This document shows positions 42,082 to 50,978 of a DNA stretch of 64,000 bases, one piece after another; the stretch's first letter is position 1; each line of letters begins with the position of its first letter. The position numbers and the translations under genes were made by a program. This DNA is from Mitsuokella sp047974105 (GTDB lineage: Bacteria > Bacillota > Negativicutes > Selenomonadales > Selenomonadaceae), in the NCBI RefSeq assembly GCF_047974105.1, contig NZ_JBHYRS010000001.1, positions 434,001 through 498,000 of the forward strand, read 5' to 3'. Below the pieces are notes generated by a model, which was not told the DNA's origin, made no database searches, and saw nothing but the letters and a program-made list of their open reading frames with translations.

Positions 42082-43053
42082 TCAGAAGTCACGGTCGCCG
42101 ATAAAATCTGCTACCATCTCATAAGCCTCACGGATTTCTGAAGGCAGGCTCTCCGGCAGAGACGCTTTCGCCTGTTCCAGATAGGCATCGGCCTTGTCCT
42201 TGGCAAAATCAACGCCATCCGTCGCCTTGACAATGGCGAGCGCACGCTCGACCATTTCATCCGTCATGTCCATATCCGTAACGATGGCTTCAAGCTCTTT
42301 GGCATCTGGGCTGACTTCGAGTGCCCGGATGACAGGCAGGGTGACAATGCCCTGACGAATGTCATTGCCGGCCGGCTTGCCGATTTTCTCCGCCGTCTGC
42401 TCGATGTCCAGGAGATCATCGGTGATCTGAAAAGCCATGCCGATGCAGTGACCGTATTTGCCGAGCGCTGCCACGTCCTCTTTTGTCATGCCGCCAACCA
42501 TAGAACCGAGCTCACAGCAGATCTCAAGAAAATCTGCCGTCTTCTTTTGGATGCGTTCATAATAATCAGCCATGCCGCGCGATGCCTGATAAATGGCATT
42601 GTCCTGAATGATTTCACCGACACTCAGATTGCAGACAAGTTCTGCCAGACGCTTCGAGACATGGGCATCGTAGTCCTCCTCAGCAATCAGCGTGAAGGCC
42701 CTTGCAAAAATATAATCACCGGAAAGAATCGCGACCTGATTGTTCCAGCGGGCATTGGCCGTGGCCGCACCGCGGCGCGTATCCGCTTCATCGATGACAT
42801 CGTCGTGAACCAGGGATGCCGTATGGATGAGTTCGAGTGCTTCCGCCAGCGGCAGAACATGGGCGAGGTCAAACGACTTGCCGCCGTGAGCCGAGAGCAG
42901 ACAAAGAGCCGGACGAATGCGTTTGCCGCCCGACGTAACGATATGCAGCCCGACTTCGGTCACGAGTTCATTCGTGGAAGTCACAGCTTTCTGCAGCCCC
43001 TGTTCCAGCACTTCGAGGTCGCTTTTTATTACATCAAACATCTGGTTTGACAA
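42082..43053 (-). CDS. Polyprenyl synthetase family protein (long-chain)
   Basis: A trans-isoprenyl diphosphate synthase of about 323 residues. The first aspartate motif is DDVIDEADTRRG near residues 86-97, and the second DDLLDIEQTAEK near 210. GGKRIRPALCLL near 46-57 binds the allylic substrate. The bulkiness pattern is compatible with a long-chain (heptaprenyl/octaprenyl) enzyme feeding UbiA. The start is probably TTG after TAGGTGAT, with a GTG and ATG just upstream as alternatives. Confidence 0.9.
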   Translation of the reverse strand: MSNQMFDVIKSDLEVLEQGLQKAVTSTNELVTEVGLHIVTSGGKRIRPALCLLSAHGGKSFDLAHVLPLAEALELIHTASLVHDDVIDEADTRRGAATANARWNNQVAILSGDYIFARAFTLIAEEDYDAHVSKRLAELVCNLSVGEIIQDNAIYQASRGMADYYERIQKKTADFLEICCELGSMVGGMTKEDVAALGKYGHCIGMAFQITDDLLDIEQTAEKIGKPAGNDIRQGIVTLPVIRALEVSPDAKELEAIVTDMDMTDEMVERALAIVKATDGVDFAKDKADAYLEQAKASLPESLPSEIREAYEMVADFIGDRDF

Positions 43054-43149
43054 ATTCATCACCTACAAAACCTTACTTTTATTTATGACGCATAATACAT
43101 TCTATAATTTTACTACAGAATCATCGTTTTGTCATGGGAAAAACTCACA

Positions 43150-43185
43150 ACAAAAGGAAAGCCTCCCCAAAAATTGGAGAGACTT
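43150..43185 (-). terminator. Hairpin after the proline-rich hypothetical gene
   Basis: A 10-pair stem (AAGTCTCTCC with GGGGAGGCTT, two G-T pairs) followed by TCCTTTT on the minus strand lies between the hypothetical gene and the polyprenyl synthase gene. Confidence 0.55.
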
Positions 43186-43210
43186 GTTCTTCTTTCTTAT
43201 TCCTGCTCTA

Positions 43211-43798
43211 TTATTTGCGCCAATACGGATTCTTATGGCGATAGGCCTTCGGTTTTCCCAAAAGCTCCGCCATGACAATGGACTGCTGGATGGAAGCAGG
43301 CGTAAATTGAGGCAGAATCGGTGCCTTTCTCCGTGTCTTCTGTCCCGGAAGCTTGGCCTGCTGCTCGTAAATGGCCTCTTCTCTGGCGCGGATAGCCTCT
43401 TCTTCGGCCTTGCGCTCCTCTTCATAGGCCGCTTCGCGGGCCTTATCCGCCATTTCCTCGCGATAGGCCTCCAGCATGTCCTGCATCTTTGTGCCGGGCT
43501 CGCGGTAGACGCCTTCATCCGTCTGACCGGAAGGCAGCTGCGCTCCTTTTAAATCGGGAATTTCAAAGGGCAGTGAGCTCTTCTTTTCGGATTCCGGCTG
43601 CGCCTTTGTCCCCCATGGCTGCGGCATGGGCGGCGGCAGCTGCTCATCCGCATGAGAAGAATTTTCTCCCGCCCGTCTCGGCATCTCCGGAAAGGGAAAC
43701 GGAGGCCTTTGAGCCGGCGGCTTTTTCTTGCCCCCCAGCTTATCCGTGAGAATGGCCATGACGGCGAAGAGGATAATCGCCAGAATCGATGAATCCAT
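43211..43798 (-). CDS. Hypothetical membrane-anchored protein with Pro-rich and coiled-coil regions
   Basis: A 195-residue protein of unknown function. Residues 3-18 form a membrane helix (SILAIILFAVMAILTD). Residues 25-90 are rich in Pro and basic residues. Residues 105-150 form a Glu/Ala/Arg coiled coil (AREAAYEEERKAEEEAIRAR), and the end is basic (AYRHKNPYWRK). It follows floA by 28 bases. In Bacillus a small gene, yqfB, follows floA, but similarity is not evident. Confidence 0.75.
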   Translation of the reverse strand: MDSSILAIILFAVMAILTDKLGGKKKPPAQRPPFPFPEMPRRAGENSSHADEQLPPPMPQPWGTKAQPESEKKSSLPFEIPDLKGAQLPSGQTDEGVYREPGTKMQDMLEAYREEMADKAREAAYEEERKAEEEAIRAREEAIYEQQAKLPGQKTRRKAPILPQFTPASIQQSIVMAELLGKPKAYRHKNPYWRK

Positions 43799-43826
43799 CA
43801 GCCATGCCCCCTTTCTTTGCCTTCAC

Positions 43827-44825
43827 TCATTTAACAGGCTGCGTCGGACGCATCTTATCATCTGCCCCAGCCGTACTGATGGCATTGCGCATATCCGTGT
43901 CAGCCTGTACATTGTTGAGATTGTAATAATCCATGACACCGAGGCGGCCTTCGCGCAAAGCTTCGGCCATCGCATGCGGGACTTCGGCCTGTGCTTCGAC
44001 GACTTTTGCCTCCATCTCCTGCGTATACGCTTTCATTTCCTGCTCTTTGGCGACGGCCATCGCACGGCGCTCCTCGGCCTTAGCCTGCGCGATGCGCTTA
44101 TCAGCTTCAGCCTGATCCGTCTGGAGTTCTGCGCCGATATTGCGGCCGACATCGACATCGGCGATATCGATGGAAAGAATCTCAAAGGCCGTACCGGCAT
44201 CAAGGCCCTTGCCGAGTACCGTTTTACTGATGTCATCCGGATTGGCCAGCACGTCATTGTGACTTTCCGAAGAACCGACCGTCGTGACTATGCCCTCGCC
44301 GACACGTGCGATGATCGTCGGTTCGCCGGCACCGCCGACGAGGCGGTCGATATTGGCACGCACGGTGACGCGCGCCTTGATCTTGAGTTCGATGCCGTTA
44401 CGCGCGACGGCCGAAACCACAGGGGTTTCAATGACTTTTGGATTGACACTCATCTGCACGGCTTCAAGCACATCACGGCCGGCGAGGTCAATGGCCGCAG
44501 AACGCTCAAACGGCAGAGGAATCTGCGCGCGGTGCGCGGCAATCAAGGCATCGACAACCTTGTCGACGTTGCCGCCCGCCAGATAATGGGCCTCAAGCTG
44601 ATTGACCTGTACATTTAACCCTGCCTTATTGGCCTTGATGAGCGGCAGGATGATTTTAGCCGGCGGCACGCGGCGCATGCGCATGCCGACAAGGGTGACA
44701 ATGCTGACATGGACATCGGCAGCCAAAGCCGAAATCCAGAGCCCCAGCGGCACAAAATGAAGAAAAATCATGATGGCCGCGACAATGAGCACAAGAATGA
44801 ATGCGGATGTGATAAGAGATGCCAT
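43827..44825 (-). CDS. floA: Flotillin-like protein FloA
   Basis: FloA is a bacterial flotillin that scaffolds functional membrane microdomains. The 332-residue protein has an N-terminal membrane helix (about residues 5-27), a PHB/SPFH-like region and a C-terminal Glu/Ala coiled coil (KRIAQAKAEERRAMAVAKEQ). It follows the nfeD gene, as FloA does in Bacillus (yqeZ-yqfA), where NfeD proteins act with flotillins. The ATG has GGAGG upstream. Confidence 0.94.
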   Translation of the reverse strand: MASLITSAFILVLIVAAIMIFLHFVPLGLWISALAADVHVSIVTLVGMRMRRVPPAKIILPLIKANKAGLNVQVNQLEAHYLAGGNVDKVVDALIAAHRAQIPLPFERSAAIDLAGRDVLEAVQMSVNPKVIETPVVSAVARNGIELKIKARVTVRANIDRLVGGAGEPTIIARVGEGIVTTVGSSESHNDVLANPDDISKTVLGKGLDAGTAFEILSIDIADVDVGRNIGAELQTDQAEADKRIAQAKAEERRAMAVAKEQEMKAYTQEMEAKVVEAQAEVPHAMAEALREGRLGVMDYYNLNNVQADTDMRNAISTAGADDKMRPTQPVK

Positions 44826-44875
44826 AAAAACGCCTCCTGATTTTTTTACCTATAAAACTTACTCAGCTTCCCTGC

Positions 44876-45529
44876 TTACTGCTCAAGCTGTTTTGCTGCT
44901 TCCAACCGGCGCACGACGACGCGGCTGCCATGGACCGAAACGACTTTTACCTTTTCGCCCTTCTGGATGAAAGCGCCTTCCGAGACCACATCGACAGGAT
45001 GGCCCGCCAGCATCGCCGTGCCCGAAGGGCGCAGCTCGGTAAGGACAATTCCCTGCTGACCGACGAGCTGGCGCTCTTCATGGGCGCTGATATAGCCGCG
45101 CTTGGCCGTCGACTGGTCCTTGAGCACAAACTTTTTCCAAAGCCGGCTCGATGGCAGCTGATTGACAATCAGGGCAAAGACGGCAATCGCTGCCATCAGG
45201 GAAATCACCAGCACCGAAACGGCCGCCAGATTGCCGCCAAGGGCCAGCACGACACTGTAAAGCATCGCGGCCACGCCGACACCAGCCAAAAGTCCGATGG
45301 TCGGCAGCAGCATTTCGATGATGATGCAGAGGATACCGCCGAGAAACAGACCGATCTGGAAAAGGTCAACCGTACCTTTGACATACTGACTCCCCCAGAA
45401 TACACCGGCCGCCACGATGCCGAGCATGACGCCGGCACCTGTACCGCCCGTCTTGACTTCCACAAAAATGGCCAAAAACATGATGGCCAGCAGCAGGACC
45501 TGCAGAATTGGCATGCTGACAATATCCAT
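44876..45529 (-). CDS. NfeD family membrane protein
   Basis: A 217-residue short NfeD without the N-terminal protease part. Four membrane helices cover about residues 5-120 (ILQVLLLAIMFLAIFVEVKT, then GGILCIIIEMLLPTIGLLAG). A C-terminal OB-fold begins near 145 (GQQGIVLTELRPSGTAMLAG). Short NfeD proteins pair with flotillins and aid microdomain assembly. The ATG has GGAGGAGC upstream, and floA follows after 50 bases. Confidence 0.9.
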   Translation of the reverse strand: MDIVSMPILQVLLLAIMFLAIFVEVKTGGTGAGVMLGIVAAGVFWGSQYVKGTVDLFQIGLFLGGILCIIIEMLLPTIGLLAGVGVAAMLYSVVLALGGNLAAVSVLVISLMAAIAVFALIVNQLPSSRLWKKFVLKDQSTAKRGYISAHEERQLVGQQGIVLTELRPSGTAMLAGHPVDVVSEGAFIQKGEKVKVVSVHGSRVVVRRLEAAKQLEQ

Positions 45530-45623
45530 ATTGCTCCTCCTTTCATTTCTGCCTGTCTGCTTAATCAGACCTTTGTATCTTACTATCATCTTTTTAATTC
45601 GACAAAAACAGGCAAATACCTTT

Positions 45624-45657
45624 AAAAAAAGAAGCCGCCGTATGGCAGCCTCTTTTT
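45624..45657. terminator. Terminator after yqeY
   Basis: An 11-pair stem with two G-T pairs (AAGAGGCTGCC with GGCGGCTTCTT on the minus strand) flanked by T runs on both strands. Confidence 0.85.
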
Positions 45658-45702
45658 ATTCTGATTCATTTTTATGTCTTGGAGATGGACAAAGTTTCTT
45701 GT

Positions 45703-46152
45703 TCAGCCCTGCAGCATGCTGCGAACGAGCGTATTGACCATCTTGCCATCGGCACGGCCCTTGACTTTTGGCATCAGCATGCCCATGACCTTGCCCATAT
45801 CCTTTGGCGTCTTGGCTCCCGTCTTCTCGACGGCTTCCTTGACGAGTGCACGGACTTCGTCTTCCGAGAGCTGTGCCGGCAGATACGGCATGAGCACATC
45901 GATTTCAGCCTGCGTCTTTTCTACGAGGTCATCGCGATTGCCCTTCTTGAATTCCTCGATGGAATCCCTGCGCATCTTGACTTCCTTGCTGATCACACCG
46001 ATGACTTCATCATCGCCGAGCTCTTTGTGGCCGCCGTCAATTTCTGCCTGACGGATGGCACCGCGCACGAGGCGGATGACGGACAGGCGGTCCTTCTCAT
46101 GTTTCTTCATTGCCTCTTTCATATCGGCCGTAAGCTGTTCCTTGATGGACAT
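45703..46152 (-). CDS. yqeY: GatB/YqeY domain-containing protein
   Basis: The 149-residue protein matches the YqeY family, which resembles the tRNA-binding tail of GatB. It begins MSIKEQLTADMKEAMKKHEK and has LVRGAIRQAEIDGGHKELGD and MLMPKVKGRADGKMVNTLVR. The role is unproven; a tRNA-related function is inferred from the fold. It follows rpsU, as in many Firmicutes, after a terminator that probably passes only part of the transcripts. Confidence 0.92.
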   Translation of the reverse strand: MSIKEQLTADMKEAMKKHEKDRLSVIRLVRGAIRQAEIDGGHKELGDDEVIGVISKEVKMRRDSIEEFKKGNRDDLVEKTQAEIDVLMPYLPAQLSEDEVRALVKEAVEKTGAKTPKDMGKVMGMLMPKVKGRADGKMVNTLVRSMLQG

Positions 46153-46189
46153 AAAGGTTCTTCCTCTCTTTTCTATAGGATGCAAAGAA

Positions 46190-46228
46190 AATAAAAAGGC
46201 ACCTGCGGAGCATGGGCTCGCAGGCGCC
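46190..46228 (-). terminator. Terminator between rpsU and yqeY
   Basis: A GGCGCCTGCG/CGCAGGTGCC stem is followed by TTTTTATTTT on the minus strand, just after the rpsU stop. It likely keeps yqeY expression below rpsU. Confidence 0.85.
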
Positions 46229-46244
46229 GGTCGCAAATGACGGA

Positions 46245-46427
46245 TTAACCTCTGTACTTGCGTTTACGAGCTGCCTCAGATTTCTTCTTGCGGCGAACGC
46301 TCGGTTTCTCATAATGTTCACGTTTTCTCACTTCAGCAAGCGTACCAGCCTTCTGGGACATACGCTTGAAGCGGCGGAGAGCACTATCGATCGATTCGTT
46401 TTTACCAACTTTGATTTCGTTTGCCAT
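46245..46427 (-). CDS. rpsU: 30S ribosomal protein S21
   Basis: A 60-residue basic ribosomal protein (MANEIKVGKNESIDSALRRF start, KKKSEAARKRKYRG end), the standard bS21 form. The ATG is preceded by a G-rich GGAGGGGGGG element. A consensus promoter lies 60 bases upstream. Confidence 0.97.
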   Translation of the reverse strand: MANEIKVGKNESIDSALRRFKRMSQKAGTLAEVRKREHYEKPSVRRKKKSEAARKRKYRG

Positions 46428-46487
46428 CTATTTTTTCCCCCCCTCCACTTAACATGGGAGTTTGTGTCTTTAGAATTACACCACACC

Positions 46488-46517
46488 ATTATACAGCAGG
46501 ACATAATCCACTGTCAA
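46488..46517 (-). promoter_or_regulatory. Promoter of rpsU-yqeY
   Basis: TTGACA (46512-46517) and TATAAT (46488-46493) on the minus strand with an 18-base spacer: perfect consensus boxes, suited to a ribosomal protein gene. Confidence 0.85.
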
Positions 46518-46558
46518 CACTCTCCAAAAGTTTTAGGGAACTGACTCCATGCAGTTCC

Positions 46559-46906
46559 TCAGCCTGGAGGCCATTGCATAGAGCGGCCGCCAAGGAGGTG
46601 GAAATGCAGATGCTTCACGGTCTGTCCGCCCTCATCGCCGGTATTGGCCACGACACGGAACCCTTTTTCGTCCACACCAAGCTTTTTGGCAAGCTGCGGG
46701 ATGACATCGACGAGAATATGCGAAACGAGAGCCTTATCCTCTTCTTTGAGGGCCAGCAGACTTTCGACATGTTTCTTCGGGATTATGAGCACGTGCTCCG
46801 GAGCCTGCGGTTCAAGGTCACGGAACGCCACCACCGTATCGTCTTCATAGACCAGATTCGACGGAATTTCTTTCTGTGCAATCTTGCAAAAGATACAATC
46901 TGCCAT
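46559..46906 (-). CDS. HIT family protein (HinT-like)
   Basis: A 115-residue histidine-triad nucleotide hydrolase, probably acting on nucleoside phosphoramidates. Zinc-type cysteines are in CIFCKIAQKEIPS near the start, and the triad HLHFHLLGG lies near residues 98-106. I start at the ATG with AGGAGG eight bases upstream. The leader contains a GGGCC/GGCCC hairpin (46933-46947). It sits between mtaB and rpsU. Confidence 0.93.
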   Translation of the reverse strand: MADCIFCKIAQKEIPSNLVYEDDTVVAFRDLEPQAPEHVLIIPKKHVESLLALKEEDKALVSHILVDVIPQLAKKLGVDEKGFRVVANTGDEGGQTVKHLHFHLLGGRSMQWPPG

Positions 46907-47061
46907 CTTCTTCACCTCCTTCAGCTGCGAACGGGCCGCTTAGGCCCATTTATAAGTACATATTCGTCGTCTTTTCTGAAAAACCTTCTTTTAGCAAAAA
47001 GAAAAAATAAAAAAGACGATTTTCAGAACTCCACGATTTCAAGATGAACGCATCCGAAACA

Positions 47062-48354
47062 TCAGCGGACGCAGTGCGCAAAGACACCGTCACGCCAGAG
47101 TTTGTCGATATGAACGGTATAAATATCACCGCATTTGACGGCATCATCCGTATAGACGCGAATGTAATTGTCGGTCAGGCCGTCCGTGATGCTGTCTTTT
47201 GCCGTCTCAAACAGCACGCGCATGTCACGGCCGATGAAGCTCTTATGGAATTCCTCAGACTTGCGGTCAGCAAGCGCCTGCATGCGGTGCACGCGTTCCT
47301 TCTTGACCGCCTCATCGACCTGATCTTTGCGGGCCGCAGCCGGCGTACCCGTACGCCTCGAATATGGAAAGACATGCATGCGCGCAAAATTCATCTTCTC
47401 GACGAAATCAAGTCCCTGCTGAAAATCCTCTTCCGTCTCGCCGGGGAACCCGACGATGATATCCGTCGAAACGGCCACGCCCGGCACCTCTTTTTCCACA
47501 TGCTCGATGAGTCGTGCAAATTCCTCCGTATCGTAATGACGGTTCATATCACGAAGGACCTTATCAGAGCCTGCCTGCAGGGGCAGGTGGAGATGCGCGC
47601 AGAAGCGTTCATCTTCGCGAATCAGCTGGAAAAGTTCTGGTGAGAGCTCGATGGATTCAAGCGACCCGAGGCGCAGGCGCTTGAGGCCTTTTACCGAAAG
47701 GACCTCGCGGCAGGCATCAGCCAAAGTGACATCTTCCGGCAAATCACGGCCGTAGGCCCCGAGATGGATGCCCGTCAGGACAATTTCCTTGAAGCCCATG
47801 GCGACGAGTTTCTCTGCCTCGCGGCGCACGTGCTCCGGCAGACGCGACTTAACGGGGCCGCGCGCATACGGAATGATGCAGTACGAGCAGAAATTCTGGC
47901 AGCCGTCCTCAATCTTCAGGAAGGCACGCGTGCGCTCCGGACTGTCATAGAGCGGAATATCCTCAAACGTCTTAGCCTGCATGATATCCGTGATCGTGCC
48001 CTGGATGCCGTCCTCGTGCATGGCCTTTTCGACGTAGTCGACAATATGCGCGCGTTCTTTCGTGCCGAGCACGACGCGCACGCCTTCGATAGCCTTGATT
48101 TCATCCGGTGCCACCTGTGCATAGCAGCCGCAGACTGCGATGATGGCCTGAGGGTTCTCGCGATGGGCACGGCGGATGATCTGACGGCTCTTGCGGTCGC
48201 CAAGACTCGTAACCGAGCATGTATTGATGACATAAACATCGGCGCATTCCTCAAACGGCACGACCTCATAGCCGCGCTTCTTAAAGAGGCCTTCCATGGT
48301 CTCCGTCTCAAACTGATTGACCTTGCAGCCAAGTGTTGTCAGTGCAACTTTCAA
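47062..48354 (-). CDS. mtaB: tRNA (t6A37) methylthiotransferase MtaB
   Basis: MtaB is a radical-SAM enzyme that converts t6A37 to ms2t6A in tRNAs reading ANN codons. The N-terminal MTTase domain begins MKVALTTLGCKVNQFETETM. The radical SAM motif GCQNFCSYC lies near residues 148-156, and a TRAM-like C-terminus follows. The 430-residue length fits. Its start overlaps the rsmE stop by four bases, and prmA-rsmE-mtaB form one operon as in Bacillus (yqeT-yqeU-yqeV). Confidence 0.95.
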   Translation of the reverse strand: MKVALTTLGCKVNQFETETMEGLFKKRGYEVVPFEECADVYVINTCSVTSLGDRKSRQIIRRAHRENPQAIIAVCGCYAQVAPDEIKAIEGVRVVLGTKERAHIVDYVEKAMHEDGIQGTITDIMQAKTFEDIPLYDSPERTRAFLKIEDGCQNFCSYCIIPYARGPVKSRLPEHVRREAEKLVAMGFKEIVLTGIHLGAYGRDLPEDVTLADACREVLSVKGLKRLRLGSLESIELSPELFQLIREDERFCAHLHLPLQAGSDKVLRDMNRHYDTEEFARLIEHVEKEVPGVAVSTDIIVGFPGETEEDFQQGLDFVEKMNFARMHVFPYSRRTGTPAAARKDQVDEAVKKERVHRMQALADRKSEEFHKSFIGRDMRVLFETAKDSITDGLTDNYIRVYTDDAVKCGDIYTVHIDKLWRDGVFAHCVR

Positions 48355-49097
48355 CTTCCCAAATCTCCTTTTTCATACTGCACGATGCTGAGCCCTGCAA
48401 CGCACGCTGTCTCGGCCCGCAGAATGCGCGGCCCAAGCGTGACGCTCTGCCCGCCGGCTTTGACAATGGCTTCAGCTTCCTCAAGCGTAAAGCCGCCCTC
48501 GGGGCCGACGAGCAGCAGATAGCGCTCAGCCGTCGTGCGCTGCAGACATTCCCGCAGCGAAAGTTTTTCTTCATTTTCATAGCAAAACAGGAATTCCGAG
48601 TCCATGTCATCCTCATACGGAGCATGACAGAGAAATTTCTGCAGCGTTTCAATCGGCAATACTTTGACAAGGGCCGTGCGGCCGCATTGTTTGGCCGCCT
48701 CATTGGCAATTTTCTGCCAGCGTTCGCAGCGCTGTTTTGCCTTTTTTGCATCGTAACGCACGACGCAGTTGTGGCTGGCAACCGGCACGATACGCGTCAC
48801 ACCGAGTTCCACGGCCTTCTGCACGACAAAATCCATCTTGTCGGCCTTTAAAAGGCACGCCGCCAGCGTCAAATCGATGGGCGACTCCGTATCGGCATCG
48901 AGGCGTTCCAAAAGCTCCAGTGTCACCGTATCCGGGGAAAAAGCCGTCATTTCCATGCGCGCGACCTGATTCTCATCGTCGACGACGATGACTTCCTGAC
49001 CGGGCTTCGCGCGCATGACATGCATGAGATGATGGGCATCCGGGCCGCCAATCTCGATTTGATCGGCCAGAATCCCCTTGTAGAAGAGTCTTCTCAT
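48351..49097 (-). CDS. rsmE: 16S rRNA (uracil(1498)-N(3))-methyltransferase
   Basis: RsmE methylates U1498 of 16S rRNA. The 248-residue SPOUT protein begins MRRLFYKGILADQIEIGGPD and has the knot region LLLVGPEGGFTLEEAEAI and LGPRILRAETACVAGLS. It overlaps mtaB and prmA by four bases each, indicating translational coupling. Confidence 0.96.
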   Translation of the reverse strand: MRRLFYKGILADQIEIGGPDAHHLMHVMRAKPGQEVIVVDDENQVARMEMTAFSPDTVTLELLERLDADTESPIDLTLAACLLKADKMDFVVQKAVELGVTRIVPVASHNCVVRYDAKKAKQRCERWQKIANEAAKQCGRTALVKVLPIETLQKFLCHAPYEDDMDSEFLFCYENEEKLSLRECLQRTTAERYLLLVGPEGGFTLEEAEAIVKAGGQSVTLGPRILRAETACVAGLSIVQYEKGDLGS

Positions 49098-50038
49098 TTC
49101 TTTTCCCCTCTGCTGATGACCATGGCAGCCCAGCCGCTCTCCTCGATGACTTTGTCAATCGCAAAACCATGCGCCAGCGCCGCTTCCGTCACATCGGCAA
49201 CGCGTTCATCGATAATGCCCGAAGCCAGCAGTTTTCCGCCTTCGGCCAGATGTTCGTCAAGCTCGTCAAACAGACGGATGACAATATCGGCAATGATATT
49301 GGCGATGATGAGGTCCGCCTTGCCGTCAAATGATTTCAAAAGGTCGGAAACCCCCGTCGTCACTTTATCTTCGACGTGGTTGCGCTCGACATTTTCCTGT
49401 GCCACTTTGGCAGCCGTGCGGTCATAATCCTTCGCCGTGACCTCGCCGGCACCGAGTTTTGCGGCAGCCACGGCGAGCACGCCCGAGCCCGTACCGACAT
49501 CGAAGACGCGCATGCCGCCCTTGACGAGGGATTCGAGTTCGCGGATGCACATGGCCGTCGTCGGGTGCGTGCCCGTGCCAAAGGCAGCACTTGGGTCAAG
49601 GTCAATGACAATATCATCAGGGCTCGCTTCATAATCTTCCCAGGCCGGCTTGATGACAATAAGCCCGCCGACTTTTGTCGTATGAAAATACGCTTTCCAA
49701 TTATCGGCCCAATCCTCATCCTGCACCGTATGCCATTCAATCGGGCAGGATTTCGCGTCAAAACCATCGATCTTTGCAAGTTCTGCGACACGCCGTTCAA
49801 ACGTGCGCAGGCGTTCATCGAGGTCTTCATCGACCGGCAGATAAGCCTTGACGGTCACGCCATCCGTCTGTTCAGCTTTAGGCAGGTCGGAATAATCAAA
49901 AAGTCCGCTGTCGATATAACTGTTGAGTTCTTCTGGATCTTCAATGACAACACCGGAAGCCCCCACATCGTGAAAGATTTCGGCGATAAGTTCGGTTTCC
50001 TCATGTGTCGTGCGGATACTGACTTCGGCCCATTTCAA
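49094..50038 (-). CDS. prmA: Ribosomal protein L11 methyltransferase
   Basis: PrmA trimethylates ribosomal protein L11. The 314-residue protein has the N-terminal substrate domain beginning MKWAEVSIRTTHEETELIAE and a C-terminal class I methyltransferase fold with VFDVGTGSGVLAVAAAKLGA near residues 178-197 and DLIIANIIADIVI near 239. The start is TTG with AAGGA ten bases upstream. Its promoter lies between csoR's terminator and this start. Confidence 0.95.
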   Translation of the reverse strand: MKWAEVSIRTTHEETELIAEIFHDVGASGVVIEDPEELNSYIDSGLFDYSDLPKAEQTDGVTVKAYLPVDEDLDERLRTFERRVAELAKIDGFDAKSCPIEWHTVQDEDWADNWKAYFHTTKVGGLIVIKPAWEDYEASPDDIVIDLDPSAAFGTGTHPTTAMCIRELESLVKGGMRVFDVGTGSGVLAVAAAKLGAGEVTAKDYDRTAAKVAQENVERNHVEDKVTTGVSDLLKSFDGKADLIIANIIADIVIRLFDELDEHLAEGGKLLASGIIDERVADVTEAALAHGFAIDKVIEESGWAAMVISRGEKK

Positions 50039-50071
50039 AGCGCATCGTCCTTTCTTTTTCTAAGTCTTTCC

Positions 50072-50100
50072 ATTATATGTGATGTGGCTGTAAAAAACAA
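50072..50100 (-). promoter_or_regulatory. Promoter of prmA-rsmE-mtaB
   Basis: TTGTTT (50095-50100) and TATAAT (50072-50077) on the minus strand with a 17-base spacer, about 35 bases before the prmA start. Confidence 0.6.
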
Positions 50101-50143
50101 GGAAATTGCTCACAAAGAAATTCATGAGCACATCCCATAATAG

Positions 50144-50175
50144 AAATCCGGACCAGCACCAGCCAGTCCGGATTT
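50144..50175. terminator. Terminator after csoR
   Basis: AAATCCGGAC pairs with GTCCGGATTT around a 12-base loop directly behind the csoR stop codon. Short T runs exist on both strands. Confidence 0.7.
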
Positions 50176-50448
50176 TTACTGCATATTGGCGAATCGTTCA
50201 ATAGCTTTTGTGAAAGTCTTGATTTCTTCTTCGTCACCCTTCTCAATGGCCTCTTTGACGCAGTGATTGATATGGCCCTCGAGGACAATCTGGCCGCATT
50301 TGTTCAAAGCCGATTTGGCTGCGTTGATCTGCGACAGGACATCCTCGCACGGGATATCTTCCTCAATCATGCGGTCGATGGCATTGACCTGACCGATAAT
50401 CTTCTTTAAACGGCGATGCAGGTTCGCCTCATCCATGCACTTTCTCAT
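50176..50448 (-). CDS. csoR: Copper-sensing CsoR/RcnR-family transcriptional repressor
   Basis: A 90-residue all-helical repressor. It begins MRKCMDEANLHRRLKKIIGQ and has the metal-site pattern of CsoR: Cys in IPCEDVLSQI, then His and Cys in VLEGHINHCVKEA. In copper-type members Cu(I) binding releases the operator. Two ATACCC-type operators lie about 550 bases upstream at the promoter. The start is one of several nearby ATGs. Its 5' end overlaps the degraded ATPase gene, so it is probably the distal gene of that transcript. Confidence 0.88.
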   Translation of the reverse strand: MRKCMDEANLHRRLKKIIGQVNAIDRMIEEDIPCEDVLSQINAAKSALNKCGQIVLEGHINHCVKEAIEKGDEEEIKTFTKAIERFANMQ

Positions 50449-50958
50449 AAACTGCTTCATCCCCATGTACGATATTGACTTCTTTATCATTATACCGCAT
50501 CTTCCACTTCAGCAGAAGAGCCGAATTGAGGATGACGAAGACGGAACCGGCATTGTGGACAAGCGCTCCGGTCACGGGATTCAGGATGCCCGTCATGGCC
50601 AGCACGATAGCTGTGAAGTTCAGGCCCATGGAAAACGTCAGATTATAGCGGATGGTCTTCATCATATGCTTGGAGAGGGCAAAGAGATGCGGCAGTTCCT
50701 TGACTTCATCATCGACAAGGGCAATATCGGCCGCATCGACGGCGATGTCACTGCCAACACCGCCCATCGCGATGCCGACGCGCGCAGCCTTGAGGGCAGG
50801 GGCATCGTTGATGCCATCGCCAATCATGCAGACCGGCAGAGACGATTTTTCCATCTGCCGTACGGCCGCAAGCTTTGTCTCGGGCAGACAGGAGGCTTTG
50901 ACGTGCCATATGCCAATAATTTCTCCAGTCCGTCCCAAATAAATCTGCCATATTTCAT
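50429..50958 (-). pseudogene. Remnant of a P1B-type heavy-metal ATPase (CopA/CtpC-like)
   Basis: The last 145 or so codons match the C-terminus of a heavy-metal P-type ATPase: LPETKLAAVRQM, then MIGDGINDAPALKAARVG, DIAVDAADIAL and the final helices ending near VTGALVHNAGSVFVILNSAL. The phosphorylation motif DKTGT, the CPC ion site and all earlier membrane helices are missing. Just upstream IYLGRTGEIIGIW looks like a nucleotide-domain fragment fused by an internal deletion. The first ATG with a ribosome-binding site (50958) opens a different frame that stops after 44 codons. It cannot be a working pump. Confidence 0.85.
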
Positions 50959-50978
50959 AAGCGCAGCCTCTCTCCAAG

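Noticed and set aside
50820..50958. A short 44-codon frame from the first ATG behind the copper promoter as a real gene
   Set aside because: It overlaps the ATPase remnant in another frame, has no recognised features and stops early; best explained by gene decay.
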